From: an uncultured Lachnospiraceae bacterium | GTDB taxonomy: Bacteria; Bacillota; Clostridia; Lachnospirales; Lachnospiraceae | Length of the DNA: 64,000 bases | Direction: 5' to 3' | NCBI GenBank assembly: GCA_910586355.1 | Contig: CAJUHJ010000005.1 | Location: 1-64,000, forward strand | Part shown: positions 46,013-54,710 of the stretch, one piece after another | Numbering within the stretch: position 1 is the stretch's first letter | Layout of the letters: the number at the start of each line of letters is the position of its first letter | Made by a program: the position numbers and the translations under genes | The notes under the pieces: generated by a model | Database searches by the model: none | Seen by the model: the letters and a program-made list of their open reading frames with translations, nothing else | What the model was told of the DNA's origin: nothing

Positions 46013-46738
46013 TTAATCATGCAGTTCATCACTGTCAAAAGTTTCGCAATACCTCGCAAAAAACGAAGGTTCTTCCTCTTTCACATACAGATGCGAGACA
46101 TCTCCAAACCTGCTGATTCGAAAGGAAGCCTTTCCTTCTCTGCGTTCTTCCGTAAAAACTGTTGTCACAGAAGAAGGAGCCGCGCAGAATCCATGCCACA
46201 AAACCATTGGAGACGCACCGATTAAATGGCTAAGCAGCACACATTCCAATGCAAAATGACAAAAAAATGCAAGCGTATCGCGGTTTGCCCGCGTAACGCG
46301 GTAGAGATTGCCCTCTCGGACATAGCCGTTGTCTGCTAAAAGTTTATCAAACGACTGCGTCACTTCCTGATAGTTTGAAAATACGGCTCCTTCTTCCATC
46401 AGTTTGGTTTTCGCCCAAAGGTTTTTATCGTAATATTCACTAACATTTGTCCAGTCCTCGGGCAGAAAATCCCAACAGTTTATTTTGTAACCTTTATCCG
46501 GACGTATGACCTTTGCTGGAAATTCTTCCAGCCACTGACATTCCACAGCGGTCATCTGCTTCTTTTCCAGAGTGGGAGCGGCAGTTGCTTTTGCCCTGCC
46601 CAATGGCGACACAAAACACTTATCAATTTTCTCACCGGCAAGATATTCGGCAAGATATTCCGCCTCTTTAAATCCCTTTTTTGTCAGGGAATCTCTTTCA
46701 TAATCCGGCTCTCCATGACGTATAAATAACAGTCTCAT
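46013..46738 (-). CDS. Histidine phosphatase superfamily protein
   Basis: 241 residues with the catalytic RHGEP at 7-11 and a second region LAFFCHFALE that supplies the other His. Phosphoglycerate-mutase fold; substrate unknown. Third gene after a nucleotidyltransferase and a hexosamine kinase-like gene, 30 bases downstream, so a role on a sugar phosphate is possible (inference). Confidence 0.82.
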   Translation of the reverse strand: MRLLFIRHGEPDYERDSLTKKGFKEAEYLAEYLAGEKIDKCFVSPLGRAKATAAPTLEKKQMTAVECQWLEEFPAKVIRPDKGYKINCWDFLPEDWTNVSEYYDKNLWAKTKLMEEGAVFSNYQEVTQSFDKLLADNGYVREGNLYRVTRANRDTLAFFCHFALECVLLSHLIGASPMVLWHGFCAAPSSVTTVFTEERREGKASFRISRFGDVSHLYVKEEEPSFFARYCETFDSDELHD

Positions 46739-46768
46739 CTTTTCCTCCCACTTACATAAATGCCTTAT

Positions 46769-47842
46769 CTATTTACATAATTCGCACATCTGCCGCCATT
46801 TTTTCTCCATATCGGCTACCAATGCAAACTGCGTCCGGCAGCGGTCAAGGTTATGATCTTCGCGCGAAATTTTAAAATAAACATCTCCTTCCAAATAGTC
46901 TGCAAGGAAACGCATACCACATTCTAACGTCATCATCTTTGCACCCATAGGCAAAACTTTTACTTCATTCTCCGTCAGCCTTCCTCCGCAGCCTTCTAAG
47001 AATCCTTTGACATAAATTTCAAACAATTCCAGAGACAGGGAAACTTTTGACGTATCTGGTTCATCTTCTGCCGCTGTATTTGCGCCAAATCGAATTGCAT
47101 CTCCAAAATCATGTGCAGAAAGCCCCGGCATAACCGTATCCAAATCAATTACGCAGATTGCTTTATGACTATCTGAATCAATCATAATGTTATTTAACTT
47201 TGTATCATTATGTGTAACGCGAAGCGGAAGCTCCCCTTTTGCAAGCATATCGTGAAGCTCAGATACTTCTTTACTGTGTTCACGCACAAAGGCAATTTCT
47301 GCCGCAACCTTTGAAGCACGCCCTTTTACATCTGCCTCCACAGCCTTCTCGAAATCCCTGTAACGCTTTGCCGTATCATGGAACTGCGGAATCGTCTCAT
47401 GCAGCGTATCTGCCGGAAAGTTTGCAAGCATTGCCTGAAATTTGCCAAATGCCACAGCGCTCTGATAAAAATCTTCGTTACTTTCCACTGCATCAAATGT
47501 CTGCGCTCCTTCGATAAATTCATACACACGCCACTTGCTGCCGTCTTCATCTGTAAAATAAGACTTTCCGTCTTTTGTCATAACGACTGTAAGCGTCTCC
47601 CTTGCCGGATCTCCGCCCATGCTTTCGATTTCTTTTCGCAGATAAGAAGTAACGTTTAAGATATTCTCCATCAATTCATCTGTATTCTTAAAAATAGTAG
47701 TATTAATCCCCTGCAAAATATATTTCTTGCCGTCGTTCATGTTTGCCAGATACGTATGATTGATATGTCCGCTTCCATACGGCTCCACAGATACCACTTC
47801 GCCCTCTGCCTGAAACTGGTTCATCAGTTCTTTTTTATCCAT
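46769..47842 (-). CDS. APH-fold sugar kinase, N-acetylhexosamine 1-kinase-like
   Basis: 357 residues of the aminoglycoside phosphotransferase fold. GSGHINHTYLA nucleotide loop near 24-34, catalytic THNDTKLNN near 215, and VIDLDTVMPG metal motif near 237. Closest by pattern to NahK/LnpB, which phosphorylates GlcNAc/GalNAc at C1 during host glycan use. The sugar nucleotidyltransferase immediately upstream fits a phosphorylate-then-activate salvage pair. An aminoglycoside resistance role is unlikely in this setting. Confidence 0.72.
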   Translation of the reverse strand: MDKKELMNQFQAEGEVVSVEPYGSGHINHTYLANMNDGKKYILQGINTTIFKNTDELMENILNVTSYLRKEIESMGGDPARETLTVVMTKDGKSYFTDEDGSKWRVYEFIEGAQTFDAVESNEDFYQSAVAFGKFQAMLANFPADTLHETIPQFHDTAKRYRDFEKAVEADVKGRASKVAAEIAFVREHSKEVSELHDMLAKGELPLRVTHNDTKLNNIMIDSDSHKAICVIDLDTVMPGLSAHDFGDAIRFGANTAAEDEPDTSKVSLSLELFEIYVKGFLEGCGGRLTENEVKVLPMGAKMMTLECGMRFLADYLEGDVYFKISREDHNLDRCRTQFALVADMEKKWRQMCELCK

Positions 47843-47854
47843 TGTCCGCTCCCC

Positions 47855-48778
47855 CTATTCTTCCCATAAATATTTTGGATAAATACCATTTGCCTTAAAA
47901 TCTGCAATTGCCTGCATAACAGTTTCTTTATCTTCTTTATAAGTCACGCCATACCAGCGGTCTTCCGACTTCAAAACAGTAACCACCGCCTTGTCTTCTT
48001 CCATCAATTGCTGTACTGCAGAAGGGAGGAAAAACTCACACTTCAATGGATTTTTTGAAAGATTTTCCTGTAAAAAAGCCGGAAAACGATTTTCCAATTC
48101 GCCCATTAAATTTTCTTCAAAGCCCCACATATTCATAGAAGCAATACTGCCTTCCGGAATCGTCACCCAGCTGGCTCCGTCATCTTCCGTATAAGCCGTT
48201 TCACTGCCCCTCTTTTCGATACGTGTACGCTCATAAATCTCAACAAGATGTCCGTTCTCATCAATTTTGCAAACGCCCCTTGCCACATGTCCGTTTTCCG
48301 TCAAAGTATTCTCCATTATGTACCCGACCATAACATAATGATACTTCCCTTCTTCTTTCGGCTTGCTCAAATATTCATAAATCATCTGGAACGCATGACG
48401 TCCATAAAAATCATCTGCATTAATAACAGCAAACGGACCGTCAATTTTATCCTTACAGCACAAAACGGCATGTCCCGTACCAAATGGTTTTTGCCTTCCT
48501 TCTGGAACCTCAAACCCGTCCGGCAGAGCTGTCAGCTCCTGATACGCATATTCTACCTGCATACGTTTTGCAATTCTGTCACCGACACATTCTTTGAAAA
48601 CGGCTTCATTTTCTTTCTTAATGATAAAAACTACTTTTTCAAACCCCGCCAGCATCGCATCATAAACAGAAAAATCCAAAATCACATGCCCTGCATCGTC
48701 CATTGGATCCATCTGTTTCAATCCGCCATACCGGCTTCCCATTCCTGCTGCCATAACAACCAATACTGGTTTATTCAT
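47855..48778 (-). CDS. Sugar-1-phosphate nucleotidyltransferase-like protein
   Basis: 307 residues. N-terminal VMAAGMGSRYGGLKQMDPMD pyrophosphorylase signature and INADDFYGRHAF metal site. Likely makes an NDP-sugar from the product of the adjacent hexosamine kinase; this gene pair recurs in gut Firmicutes. Base specificity is not determinable by eye. Good GGAGG before the ATG. Confidence 0.8.
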   Translation of the reverse strand: MNKPVLVVMAAGMGSRYGGLKQMDPMDDAGHVILDFSVYDAMLAGFEKVVFIIKKENEAVFKECVGDRIAKRMQVEYAYQELTALPDGFEVPEGRQKPFGTGHAVLCCKDKIDGPFAVINADDFYGRHAFQMIYEYLSKPKEEGKYHYVMVGYIMENTLTENGHVARGVCKIDENGHLVEIYERTRIEKRGSETAYTEDDGASWVTIPEGSIASMNMWGFEENLMGELENRFPAFLQENLSKNPLKCEFFLPSAVQQLMEEDKAVVTVLKSEDRWYGVTYKEDKETVMQAIADFKANGIYPKYLWEE

Positions 48779-48813
48779 GTAAAATCCTCCAATCTGTAAT
48801 TAATGATAGTTTC

Positions 48814-48841
48814 ATTATAACAGATTTATCCAAAGATAACA
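48814..48841 (-). promoter_or_regulatory. Possible promoter of the hexosamine salvage operon
   Basis: Minus strand TATAAT (48814-48819) with a weak -35 TGTTAT 16 bases upstream, just after the end of ribH. No hairpin terminator for the riboflavin operon is visible, so read-through is possible. Confidence 0.4.
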
Positions 48842-48851
48842 GCATTTATTT

Positions 48852-49313
48852 TTAAATTAAACGCATTAAATTAATCATTTCAATCGCTCCCGTCGCACAT
48901 TCAAATCCTTTATTGCCTGCCTTACTTCCCGCACGCTCAATCGCCTGCTCAATCGTATCTGTTGTCAGCACCCCAAACATCACCGGAACTCCTGAATTTA
49001 ATGATACCTGCGCAATCCCCTTCGAAACTTCACTGCACACATAATCATAATGCGAAGTTGCCCCTCGAATCACTGCTCCAAGACAAATCACTGCGTCATA
49101 TTTTTTACTATCCACCATCACTTTTGCAATCAACGGAATCTCAAACGCTCCCGGCACCCAGGCTACATCAATCAAATCTTCATCGACGTCATGCCGCTTC
49201 AACCCATCCAATGCTCCCCCTAAAAGCTTAGAAGTAATAAAGTCATTAAATCGAGCTACCACAATCCCAATCCGAATCTCTTTTGCAACAATTTTCCCTT
49301 CCAATACGTTCAT
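48852..49313 (-). CDS. ribH: 6,7-dimethyl-8-ribityllumazine synthase
   Basis: 153 residues. Condenses the ribityl-pyrimidine with dihydroxybutanone phosphate. Family marks: VARFNDFITSKLLGGAL, VPGAFEIPL, GAVIRGATSHYDYV with the catalytic His, and GVLTTDTIEQA. Last gene of the riboflavin operon. Confidence 0.96.
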   Translation of the reverse strand: MNVLEGKIVAKEIRIGIVVARFNDFITSKLLGGALDGLKRHDVDEDLIDVAWVPGAFEIPLIAKVMVDSKKYDAVICLGAVIRGATSHYDYVCSEVSKGIAQVSLNSGVPVMFGVLTTDTIEQAIERAGSKAGNKGFECATGAIEMINLMRLI

Positions 49314-49340
49314 CTTTCAAATCTCCTTTATATAAAATAT

Positions 49341-50540
49341 TTAAAAATTCAACATATGCCCCATCTTCTTTTGTTTCGTACGCATATAATACGCATCAAA
49401 CGGCGTCAACTCCATCTGAATCGGTACCCTTCGTTCAATACTCAGCCCAAATTCCGAAAGGCCGTCAATCTTTTTGGGATTATTTGTCAAAAGCCGAAGG
49501 CTCTTTGCCCCTAAATCCCTTAATATCTGCGCTCCAATATAATACTCCCTCAAATCTTCTTCAAATCCCAGCGCCAGATTCGCTTCAACCGTATCCATGC
49601 CCTGATCCTGAAGCTCATATGCCCTTAATTTATTTATCAGACCTATTCCTCTGCCTTCCTGCCTCAAATACAAAAGAATCCCTCTACCCTCTTTGTCAAT
49701 TTGCTGCATAGCAGAGGAAAGCTGCTGTCCGCAGTCACATTTCATTGATCCAAAGGCATCTCCCGTCAGACACTCCGAATGCACGCGGCACAACAGATGC
49801 TCTCCATCCCCAATATCTCCTTTTACCAGCGCCACATGATGCTCTCCATTTAATCGATTGACATATCCATGCGCAATAAATTCTCCATACTGCGTTGGCA
49901 TTTTCGTAACTGCAACTTCTTCCACCAGCTTTTCATGCACTTTCCGATACTCCTGAAGCGCTTGAATCGTAATCATTTTTATCTGAAATTTTCCGGCGAG
50001 TTCGATAAGCTCCGGCGTCCGCATCATGGTTCCATCATCCCGCATAATTTCACAGCATAAACCACATTCTTTTAATCCTGCAAGACGCATAAGATCAACC
50101 GTTGCTTCTGTGTGTCCATTCCGTTCCAGCACCCCATTCTTTTTTGCCAGAAGCGGAAACATATGTCCGGGTCTGCGGAAATCTTCCGGTTCTGCATGTT
50201 CATCCACACATTTTCTGGCTGTAATCCCGCGTTCTTCAGCGGAAATCCCCGTCGTCGTCTCTGCTGCGTCAATCGAAACTGTAAATGCCGTCTCATGGTT
50301 ATCCGTATTGTTAGATACCATCTGCGGCAGCTTTAATTTTTCAACCAGCGTTTTTCCCATTGGCATACAAATCAGCCCTTTTCCATGCACCGCCATAAAA
50401 TTGACATTTTCTGTCGTCGCAAATTCTGCCGCACAAATAAAATCGCCTTCATTTTCCCTGTCCTCATCGTCTGTTACAAGTATAATTTTTCCCTGTTTTA
50501 AATCTTCTAACGCTTCTTCTACCGAACAAAATACCCGCAT
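49341..50540 (-). CDS. ribBA: Bifunctional DHBP synthase / GTP cyclohydrolase II
   Basis: 399 residues. RibB half (1-200): DDEDRENEGDF metal site and HTEATVDL. RibA half (about 205-399): zinc cysteines in CLTGDAFGSMKCDCG and RQEGRGIGL. Opens the two branches of riboflavin synthesis. Confidence 0.96.
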   Translation of the reverse strand: MRVFCSVEEALEDLKQGKIILVTDDEDRENEGDFICAAEFATTENVNFMAVHGKGLICMPMGKTLVEKLKLPQMVSNNTDNHETAFTVSIDAAETTTGISAEERGITARKCVDEHAEPEDFRRPGHMFPLLAKKNGVLERNGHTEATVDLMRLAGLKECGLCCEIMRDDGTMMRTPELIELAGKFQIKMITIQALQEYRKVHEKLVEEVAVTKMPTQYGEFIAHGYVNRLNGEHHVALVKGDIGDGEHLLCRVHSECLTGDAFGSMKCDCGQQLSSAMQQIDKEGRGILLYLRQEGRGIGLINKLRAYELQDQGMDTVEANLALGFEEDLREYYIGAQILRDLGAKSLRLLTNNPKKIDGLSEFGLSIERRVPIQMELTPFDAYYMRTKQKKMGHMLNF

Positions 50541-50551
50541 ATTATTCCCTC

Positions 50552-51190
50552 CTAAAATCCTGCGCGAAGCAAAAATTCTTTTGTCAGTGAGGACTGTTTT
50601 TTTTCTTCTTCCTCTTCAAATGACAAAAGCCGTTCTACATATTTTCCTATTATATCATTTTCCAGATTTATCATTTCTCCCACACGCTTTCCTTCTAAAA
50701 TCGTTTCACTCATTGTATGGGGAATAATCGACACTTCAAACCAGTCTTTATTTGCCTCGGCAACCGTAAGGCTGATTCCATCTATTGCAATGGAACCCTT
50801 CTCCACAATACCGCGCATAACAGGTTTAGATGCCGTAATCCGGTAACGGATGGCATTTCCATCTTTTGTTATTTTTTGAATCATTCCCGTCCCATCGATA
50901 TGGCCCGAAACAATGTGTCCCCCAAACCTTCCGTCTGCTGCCATGGCGCGCTCTAAATTTACACTGCTCCCCGTTTTCAGCTTACCCAAAGAACTCCTGT
51001 TTAATGTCTCCGGCATAACGTCTGCTGTAAAAGAAGCTGCCGCTAAATTTATCACGGTCAGGCACACGCCATTGACAGCAATGCTGTCTCCAATTTTCGT
51101 ACCTTCGAGGACGGTTTTTGCCTGAATATGGATTTTATCAGATTCCATCCGCTGTACTCTTCCGACTTCTTCTATAATTCCCGTGAACAT
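50552..51190 (-). CDS. ribE: Riboflavin synthase alpha subunit
   Basis: 212 residues from the ATG at 51190, preceded by GGAGGTGA; the longer frame starts within this site. Two lumazine-binding repeats, beginning MFTGIIEEVG and, about residue 97, HIVSGHIDGTG. Overlaps ribD by 19 bases. Confidence 0.95.
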   Translation of the reverse strand: MFTGIIEEVGRVQRMESDKIHIQAKTVLEGTKIGDSIAVNGVCLTVINLAAASFTADVMPETLNRSSLGKLKTGSSVNLERAMAADGRFGGHIVSGHIDGTGMIQKITKDGNAIRYRITASKPVMRGIVEKGSIAIDGISLTVAEANKDWFEVSIIPHTMSETILEGKRVGEMINLENDIIGKYVERLLSFEEEEEKKQSSLTKEFLLRAGF

Positions 51191-52275
51191 GACGTCACCT
51201 CCCATTCAACGAAAAGGTCTGCTCCAATCTGCTGTATCTTTGGACTGTGCAGTCCAAACGAATCCTCTGGCAATTCTACGCCAAAACCTTCTACTGGTGT
51301 TTTTGCCTGTGCTCCTCCAAATAGTTTTGGCGCAATGTACATTTCCACTGCATTTACAATTCCACTTTTTAATGCGCTGTAATTTAGGTTGCCCCCGCCT
51401 TCTAATAAAATACTATCAATCCCCTTTTCTCCCAGCTTTTGCATGAGAATTTTCAAATCCAGTTTCCCTTCTTCTAATGGTATTGAGAGTATCTGGCAGC
51501 CCATTTTTTGATAAGGTTCTATTTTTTCTAAATTATTTTCTGCTGTCGCTAAAATTGTAGGTACCTCATATGCTGTTGCAACAACTTCTGAAGAAATCGG
51601 TGTTCTCAAATGTGTATCACATATTATCCGAACCGGATTCTTTGTCCCTTCTAATCTGCAGGTCAATCTGGGATTATCGGAGATCACGGTACCAACGCCT
51701 GCCATAATGCCCATATATTTATGACGGCTTCTCTGCACCCGCTCCCTTGCCGCCTCCCCCGTTATCCATTTTGACGCCCCTGTCCTCGTCGCAATTTTGC
51801 CGTCTGCTGTCATCGCATATTTCATTACAACATAAGGTGTTTTGTATTTTATATAATGAAAAAATATTTTATTCAAAGAAACACATTCTTGTTCACAAAT
51901 CCCCGTCGCCACTTCAATTCCATGCTTCTTTAATTGTTCCACACCTTTCCCTGCAACCAGAGGATTGAAATCCATAGAGCCGACATACACCTTACGTATA
52001 CCGCTTTCTATAATAATTTCCGTACAGGGCGGCGTCTTTCCATAATGGCAGCACGGCTCTAACGTCACATACATCTCTGCGCCTGCCACAGATTCTTTGC
52101 AGTTTAAAATGGCATTCCTCTCTGCATGGAAGTCTCCATATTTATGATGATAATCTTTACAAATAATATGTCCATCTTTTACAATAACTGCTCCAACCAT
52201 AGGATTTGGATTCGTAAACCCTTCTCCCTTTTTCGCCTCTTCGATTGCCAGTCTCATATAATCTTCAGCATTCAT
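51172..52275 (-). CDS. ribD: Bifunctional riboflavin deaminase-reductase
   Basis: 367 residues from the ATG at 52275 (AAAGGAAG upstream; the GTG-started longer frame lies inside the ribosome site). Deaminase domain (1-145) with zinc ligands in HAERNAI and PCCHYGKTPPC; reductase domain (about 148-367) with KYAMTADGKIA and LLEGGGNLN. First gene of the operon, under the FMN riboswitch. Confidence 0.96.
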   Translation of the reverse strand: MNAEDYMRLAIEEAKKGEGFTNPNPMVGAVIVKDGHIICKDYHHKYGDFHAERNAILNCKESVAGAEMYVTLEPCCHYGKTPPCTEIIIESGIRKVYVGSMDFNPLVAGKGVEQLKKHGIEVATGICEQECVSLNKIFFHYIKYKTPYVVMKYAMTADGKIATRTGASKWITGEAARERVQRSRHKYMGIMAGVGTVISDNPRLTCRLEGTKNPVRIICDTHLRTPISSEVVATAYEVPTILATAENNLEKIEPYQKMGCQILSIPLEEGKLDLKILMQKLGEKGIDSILLEGGGNLNYSALKSGIVNAVEMYIAPKLFGGAQAKTPVEGFGVELPEDSFGLHSPKIQQIGADLFVEWEVTSCSREL

Positions 52276-52303
52276 AAATTCACTTCCTTTCACAGAGTAC
52301 TCT

Positions 52304-52338
52304 AAAAAGGCTCTGAAATAAAAATTATCTCAGAGCCT
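52304..52338 (-). terminator. Attenuator terminator of the FMN riboswitch
   Basis: Minus strand: AGGCTCTGA, a 13-base loop and TCAGAGCCT, then a T5 run, located between the riboswitch aptamer and ribD. The expected off-state hairpin when FMN is bound. Confidence 0.87.
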
Positions 52339-52374
52339 GCTATACTATCACGCGCATAGGATACCATACTGCAT

Positions 52375-52525
52375 CTTCTTTCATCCAGACTATACTGTCG
52401 GCTTCGGAATTCTTGCTTATCAAACTGTCCTTGTCTGTAAGAAGTCACCGAATCATGCCTTTCGGCTCGTGGGCTGTACCACCGGTAGGGAATTCTTATA
52501 TTTTCTAAGTCACCCTGCCCTGAAG
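52375..52525 (-). ncRNA. FMN riboswitch (RFN element)
   Basis: Minus strand starts with ATCTTCAGGGCAGGGTGA and ends with GCCGACAGT then AGTCTGGATGAAAGAAG, the hallmark ends of the RFN aptamer; CCGGTGGTACAGCCCACGAGC fills the centre. Both GGTGA...AATTCC arms carry extra hairpin inserts, the first about 14 bases and the second about 30. Placed after a promoter and before a terminator and ribD, so FMN should switch the operon off. Confidence 0.95.
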
Positions 52526-52551
52526 ATAATAATAAAATTTAAACTATGATT

Positions 52552-52580
52552 AGCTTATCATACGTTATCGTATATGTCAA
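52552..52580 (-). promoter_or_regulatory. Promoter of the riboflavin operon
   Basis: Minus strand TTGACA, 17 bases, TAAGCT; transcription would begin near 52545, some 20 bases before the aptamer. The 368 bases between ribD and the next gene hold only this promoter, the riboswitch and its terminator. Confidence 0.7.
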
Positions 52581-52643
52581 ATACTGCTCGTATCATCCTC
52601 CTTTCCGACACTGACCAAAGATTTTTGTTCATTTTTCCAACAC

Positions 52644-52886
52644 TCACTCTGGTTCATATTCAATATCAATAAACTCCTTCGAATTAAAAAATTCCTGAAT
52701 CGTAACATTTAATCCATTGCACACTTTAATAATTGTAAATATTCCAGGATTTTTTGTGGAACAATTTATAATGTGCATCAATGTTGTAATTGGAACAGCT
52801 GCTTTGTAAGATAATTCATAATAGGAAATCCCTTCCTGTTGGCACAAGTACTTAATTCTTTCAGACACAATCATTTGTTCTTTCAT
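52644..52886 (-). CDS. Small HTH (Cro/C1-type) regulator
   Basis: 80 residues, single XRE helix-turn-helix: ISYYELSYKAAVPITTLMHIIN, then TIIKVCNGLNVTIQEFF. No sensor domain. Stands alone between the riboflavin and nonulosonic acid operons; targets unknown. The ATG at 52886 follows AAAGGATAA. Confidence 0.8.
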   Translation of the reverse strand: MKEQMIVSERIKYLCQQEGISYYELSYKAAVPITTLMHIINCSTKNPGIFTIIKVCNGLNVTIQEFFNSKEFIDIEYEPE

Positions 52887-53055
52887 ACTGCATTATCCTT
52901 TCGTATTCAATATATTTTTTTAGCATAATTGTACTATTTTTGTCCAACTATCTACTTCCATATATGGTAAATTGTAGTGTTTATTTTAATTATTAAGAAA
53001 ATTATGCTTCGTATTCTTATATTTTCAGAAATATTTTCTCTATAAGGATAAAAAA

Positions 53056-53093
53056 ACGTATTTTATTTATACGAAAATATAAATAAAATACGT
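53056..53093 (-). terminator. Perfect 16-base inverted repeat, probable terminator of the legionaminic acid operon
   Basis: ACGTATTTTATTTATA and its exact complement with a six-base loop; on the minus strand a T6 tract follows. Located about 30 bases after the last gene of the sugar operon. The 237 bases between 52887 and 53123 hold nothing else recognisable. Confidence 0.75.
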
Positions 53094-53123
53094 CATACAG
53101 TATATATGCAAAATCAAACCAAA

Positions 53124-53486
53124 TTAAGAAACGACCTCTTTTGCCGCCATTCCAAGTGATTCAAATATCGGAATTACCTCTGAAAACTTCTCCGCCATTA
53201 GCGCGTCTTCTTTCGCTGCAATCGCACTACTAAGCGCTTGAATCTTTTCATTAAAATCTCCCTTATCAATACGTATCCTGCCTTCATTCAGCAAATCCAT
53301 TGTTCCATTTACGACCTGAATTTCCCAATTCAAAGCCTGAACAATTCCATCTAAGAATTTGTCCGTATCTTCCATTCTTTCATCGGTCAATTCTTTTACA
53401 ATTATTTTCATATTCCTTACCAGACGGTCATTGAATTCCAATAAAACCTCCAACGCCTCTTTCTGCTCTTCTCTGTTCTCTGACAT
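53124..53486 (-). CDS. Small helical protein of unknown function ending the nonulosonic acid operon
   Basis: 120 residues, acidic, no signal peptide or membrane segment. Predicted as three or four amphipathic helices (E/K/L-rich repeats, e.g. EALEVLLEFNDRLVRNMK). Not recognised. It follows legC by 27 bases and precedes the operon terminator, so it is co-transcribed with the sugar genes. A flagellar chaperone-like or enzyme-accessory role is possible but not shown. Confidence 0.6.
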   Translation of the reverse strand: MSENREEQKEALEVLLEFNDRLVRNMKIIVKELTDERMEDTDKFLDGIVQALNWEIQVVNGTMDLLNEGRIRIDKGDFNEKIQALSSAIAAKEDALMAEKFSEVIPIFESLGMAAKEVVS

Positions 53487-53513
53487 AATAAATCCTCCCT
53501 GATTCTAATTGTT

Positions 53514-54692
53514 TTATCTGTATGATTCTATCATATTTTGTATTGTTTCTGCTGCATATCGGACATCTTCTTCTGTCATCTGTGTACTGCATGGAAGATT
53601 TAAAATACATTCACTATAATATGCCGCCCGTTCTACCTCATATGCCAAAAATTCGTGATACGGCTTCTGCCTGTGAATCAATCCCCAAATCGCTCTAGTT
53701 TGCACTCCATGTTGTTCTAATTTAGAAATCAAATCCCGCAGGGAACATTTCAGCAAATCCATTTTTAGTTCCAATGCATAAAACCATTGATTGGAATATG
53801 TGCCTTCTCGAAATTCCAGCAGTTTTCCATATGAAAAACCATGGAACAATTCTTTGTACAAATCATAATTTTTATGTTTTCTGCTGATAAATTCTTCCAA
53901 TTCCTCCATCTGCGCAACGCCAAGCGCCGCCTGAAGATTTGTCATACGGTAATTAAACCCAACTTCATGGTGAATATAAAAATGTGGATCGTCTTTTGCC
54001 TGTGTGGACAAATAGCGCATATGATCCACCGCAGCCGCATCTCTTCCTGTTACTGCCCCGCCGCCGCCTGTTGTAATAATCTTATTGCCATTAAAAGAAA
54101 ATGATCCGAAATCTCCGATTGTCCCCGCATACTGTCCGGCATAGCGCCCTTCTGTATATTTGCTGCCCAATGCTTCTGTTGCATCTTCAATTACCTTCAA
54201 ATGATATTCTTCTGCAATGTCCATAATCGCTTCCATATCGGCAAGATTGCCAAATACATGAACTACAATGATGGCTTTTACTTTCTGGCCGCCGCGCTTC
54301 TCAATCAAAGAATCATTTTGAACAATACATTCCTCTTCACAAAAACGCCGCAGTTTCACAGGATCCATACAAAGGCTATTGTCACAATCCATAAACACAG
54401 GTTCCGCGAACTGATACCGCACAGGATTTACTGCTGCAATAAATGTCAATGCAGGCACAAGTACAATATCGTCTGGCATAACTCCACATTCTATTAATGC
54501 AAGATGAATTCCACCTGTACCGCTCTGGCATGCAGCAACATTTTCTGTATGCAGATATTCTGCAATCTGCTTCTCCAATCGCGTAATATAAGCTCCTCCA
54601 GTAGAAACCCAGCCCTGTTCCACTGCATCTAAAACATATTTTTTTTCATTTCCCTCAAAATTTGGTATGGATAACGGTATGAAACGGCTCAT
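53514..54692 (-). CDS. legC: DegT/DnrJ/EryC1-family aminotransferase (LegC-like)
   Basis: 392 residues. PLP-dependent sugar aminotransferase; Schiff-base K204 in FSFNGNKIITTGGGG, plus VEDATEALGS-type PLP contact near 168-177. In this setting it should aminate the 4-keto sugar made by LegB to give the 4-amino-4,6-dideoxy-GlcNAc nucleotide for legionaminic acid. Next gene downstream of legB. Confidence 0.85.
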   Translation of the reverse strand: MSRFIPLSIPNFEGNEKKYVLDAVEQGWVSTGGAYITRLEKQIAEYLHTENVAACQSGTGGIHLALIECGVMPDDIVLVPALTFIAAVNPVRYQFAEPVFMDCDNSLCMDPVKLRRFCEEECIVQNDSLIEKRGGQKVKAIIVVHVFGNLADMEAIMDIAEEYHLKVIEDATEALGSKYTEGRYAGQYAGTIGDFGSFSFNGNKIITTGGGGAVTGRDAAAVDHMRYLSTQAKDDPHFYIHHEVGFNYRMTNLQAALGVAQMEELEEFISRKHKNYDLYKELFHGFSYGKLLEFREGTYSNQWFYALELKMDLLKCSLRDLISKLEQHGVQTRAIWGLIHRQKPYHEFLAYEVERAAYYSECILNLPCSTQMTEEDVRYAAETIQNMIESYR

Positions 54693-54710
54693 AAAACATC
54701 TCCCTTTCCT

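Noticed and set aside
46769..47842. Aminoglycoside resistance gene.
   Set aside because: The fold is shared, but the neighbours are sugar-activating genes and the catalytic-loop pattern is closer to N-acetylhexosamine kinases.
52584..52622. Twelve-codon ORF beginning MIRAVFDIYDNV after the small HTH gene, with GGAGG before it.
   Set aside because: The Shine-Dalgarno is fused to the ATG with no spacer, the ORF is very short, and it overlaps the riboflavin promoter.
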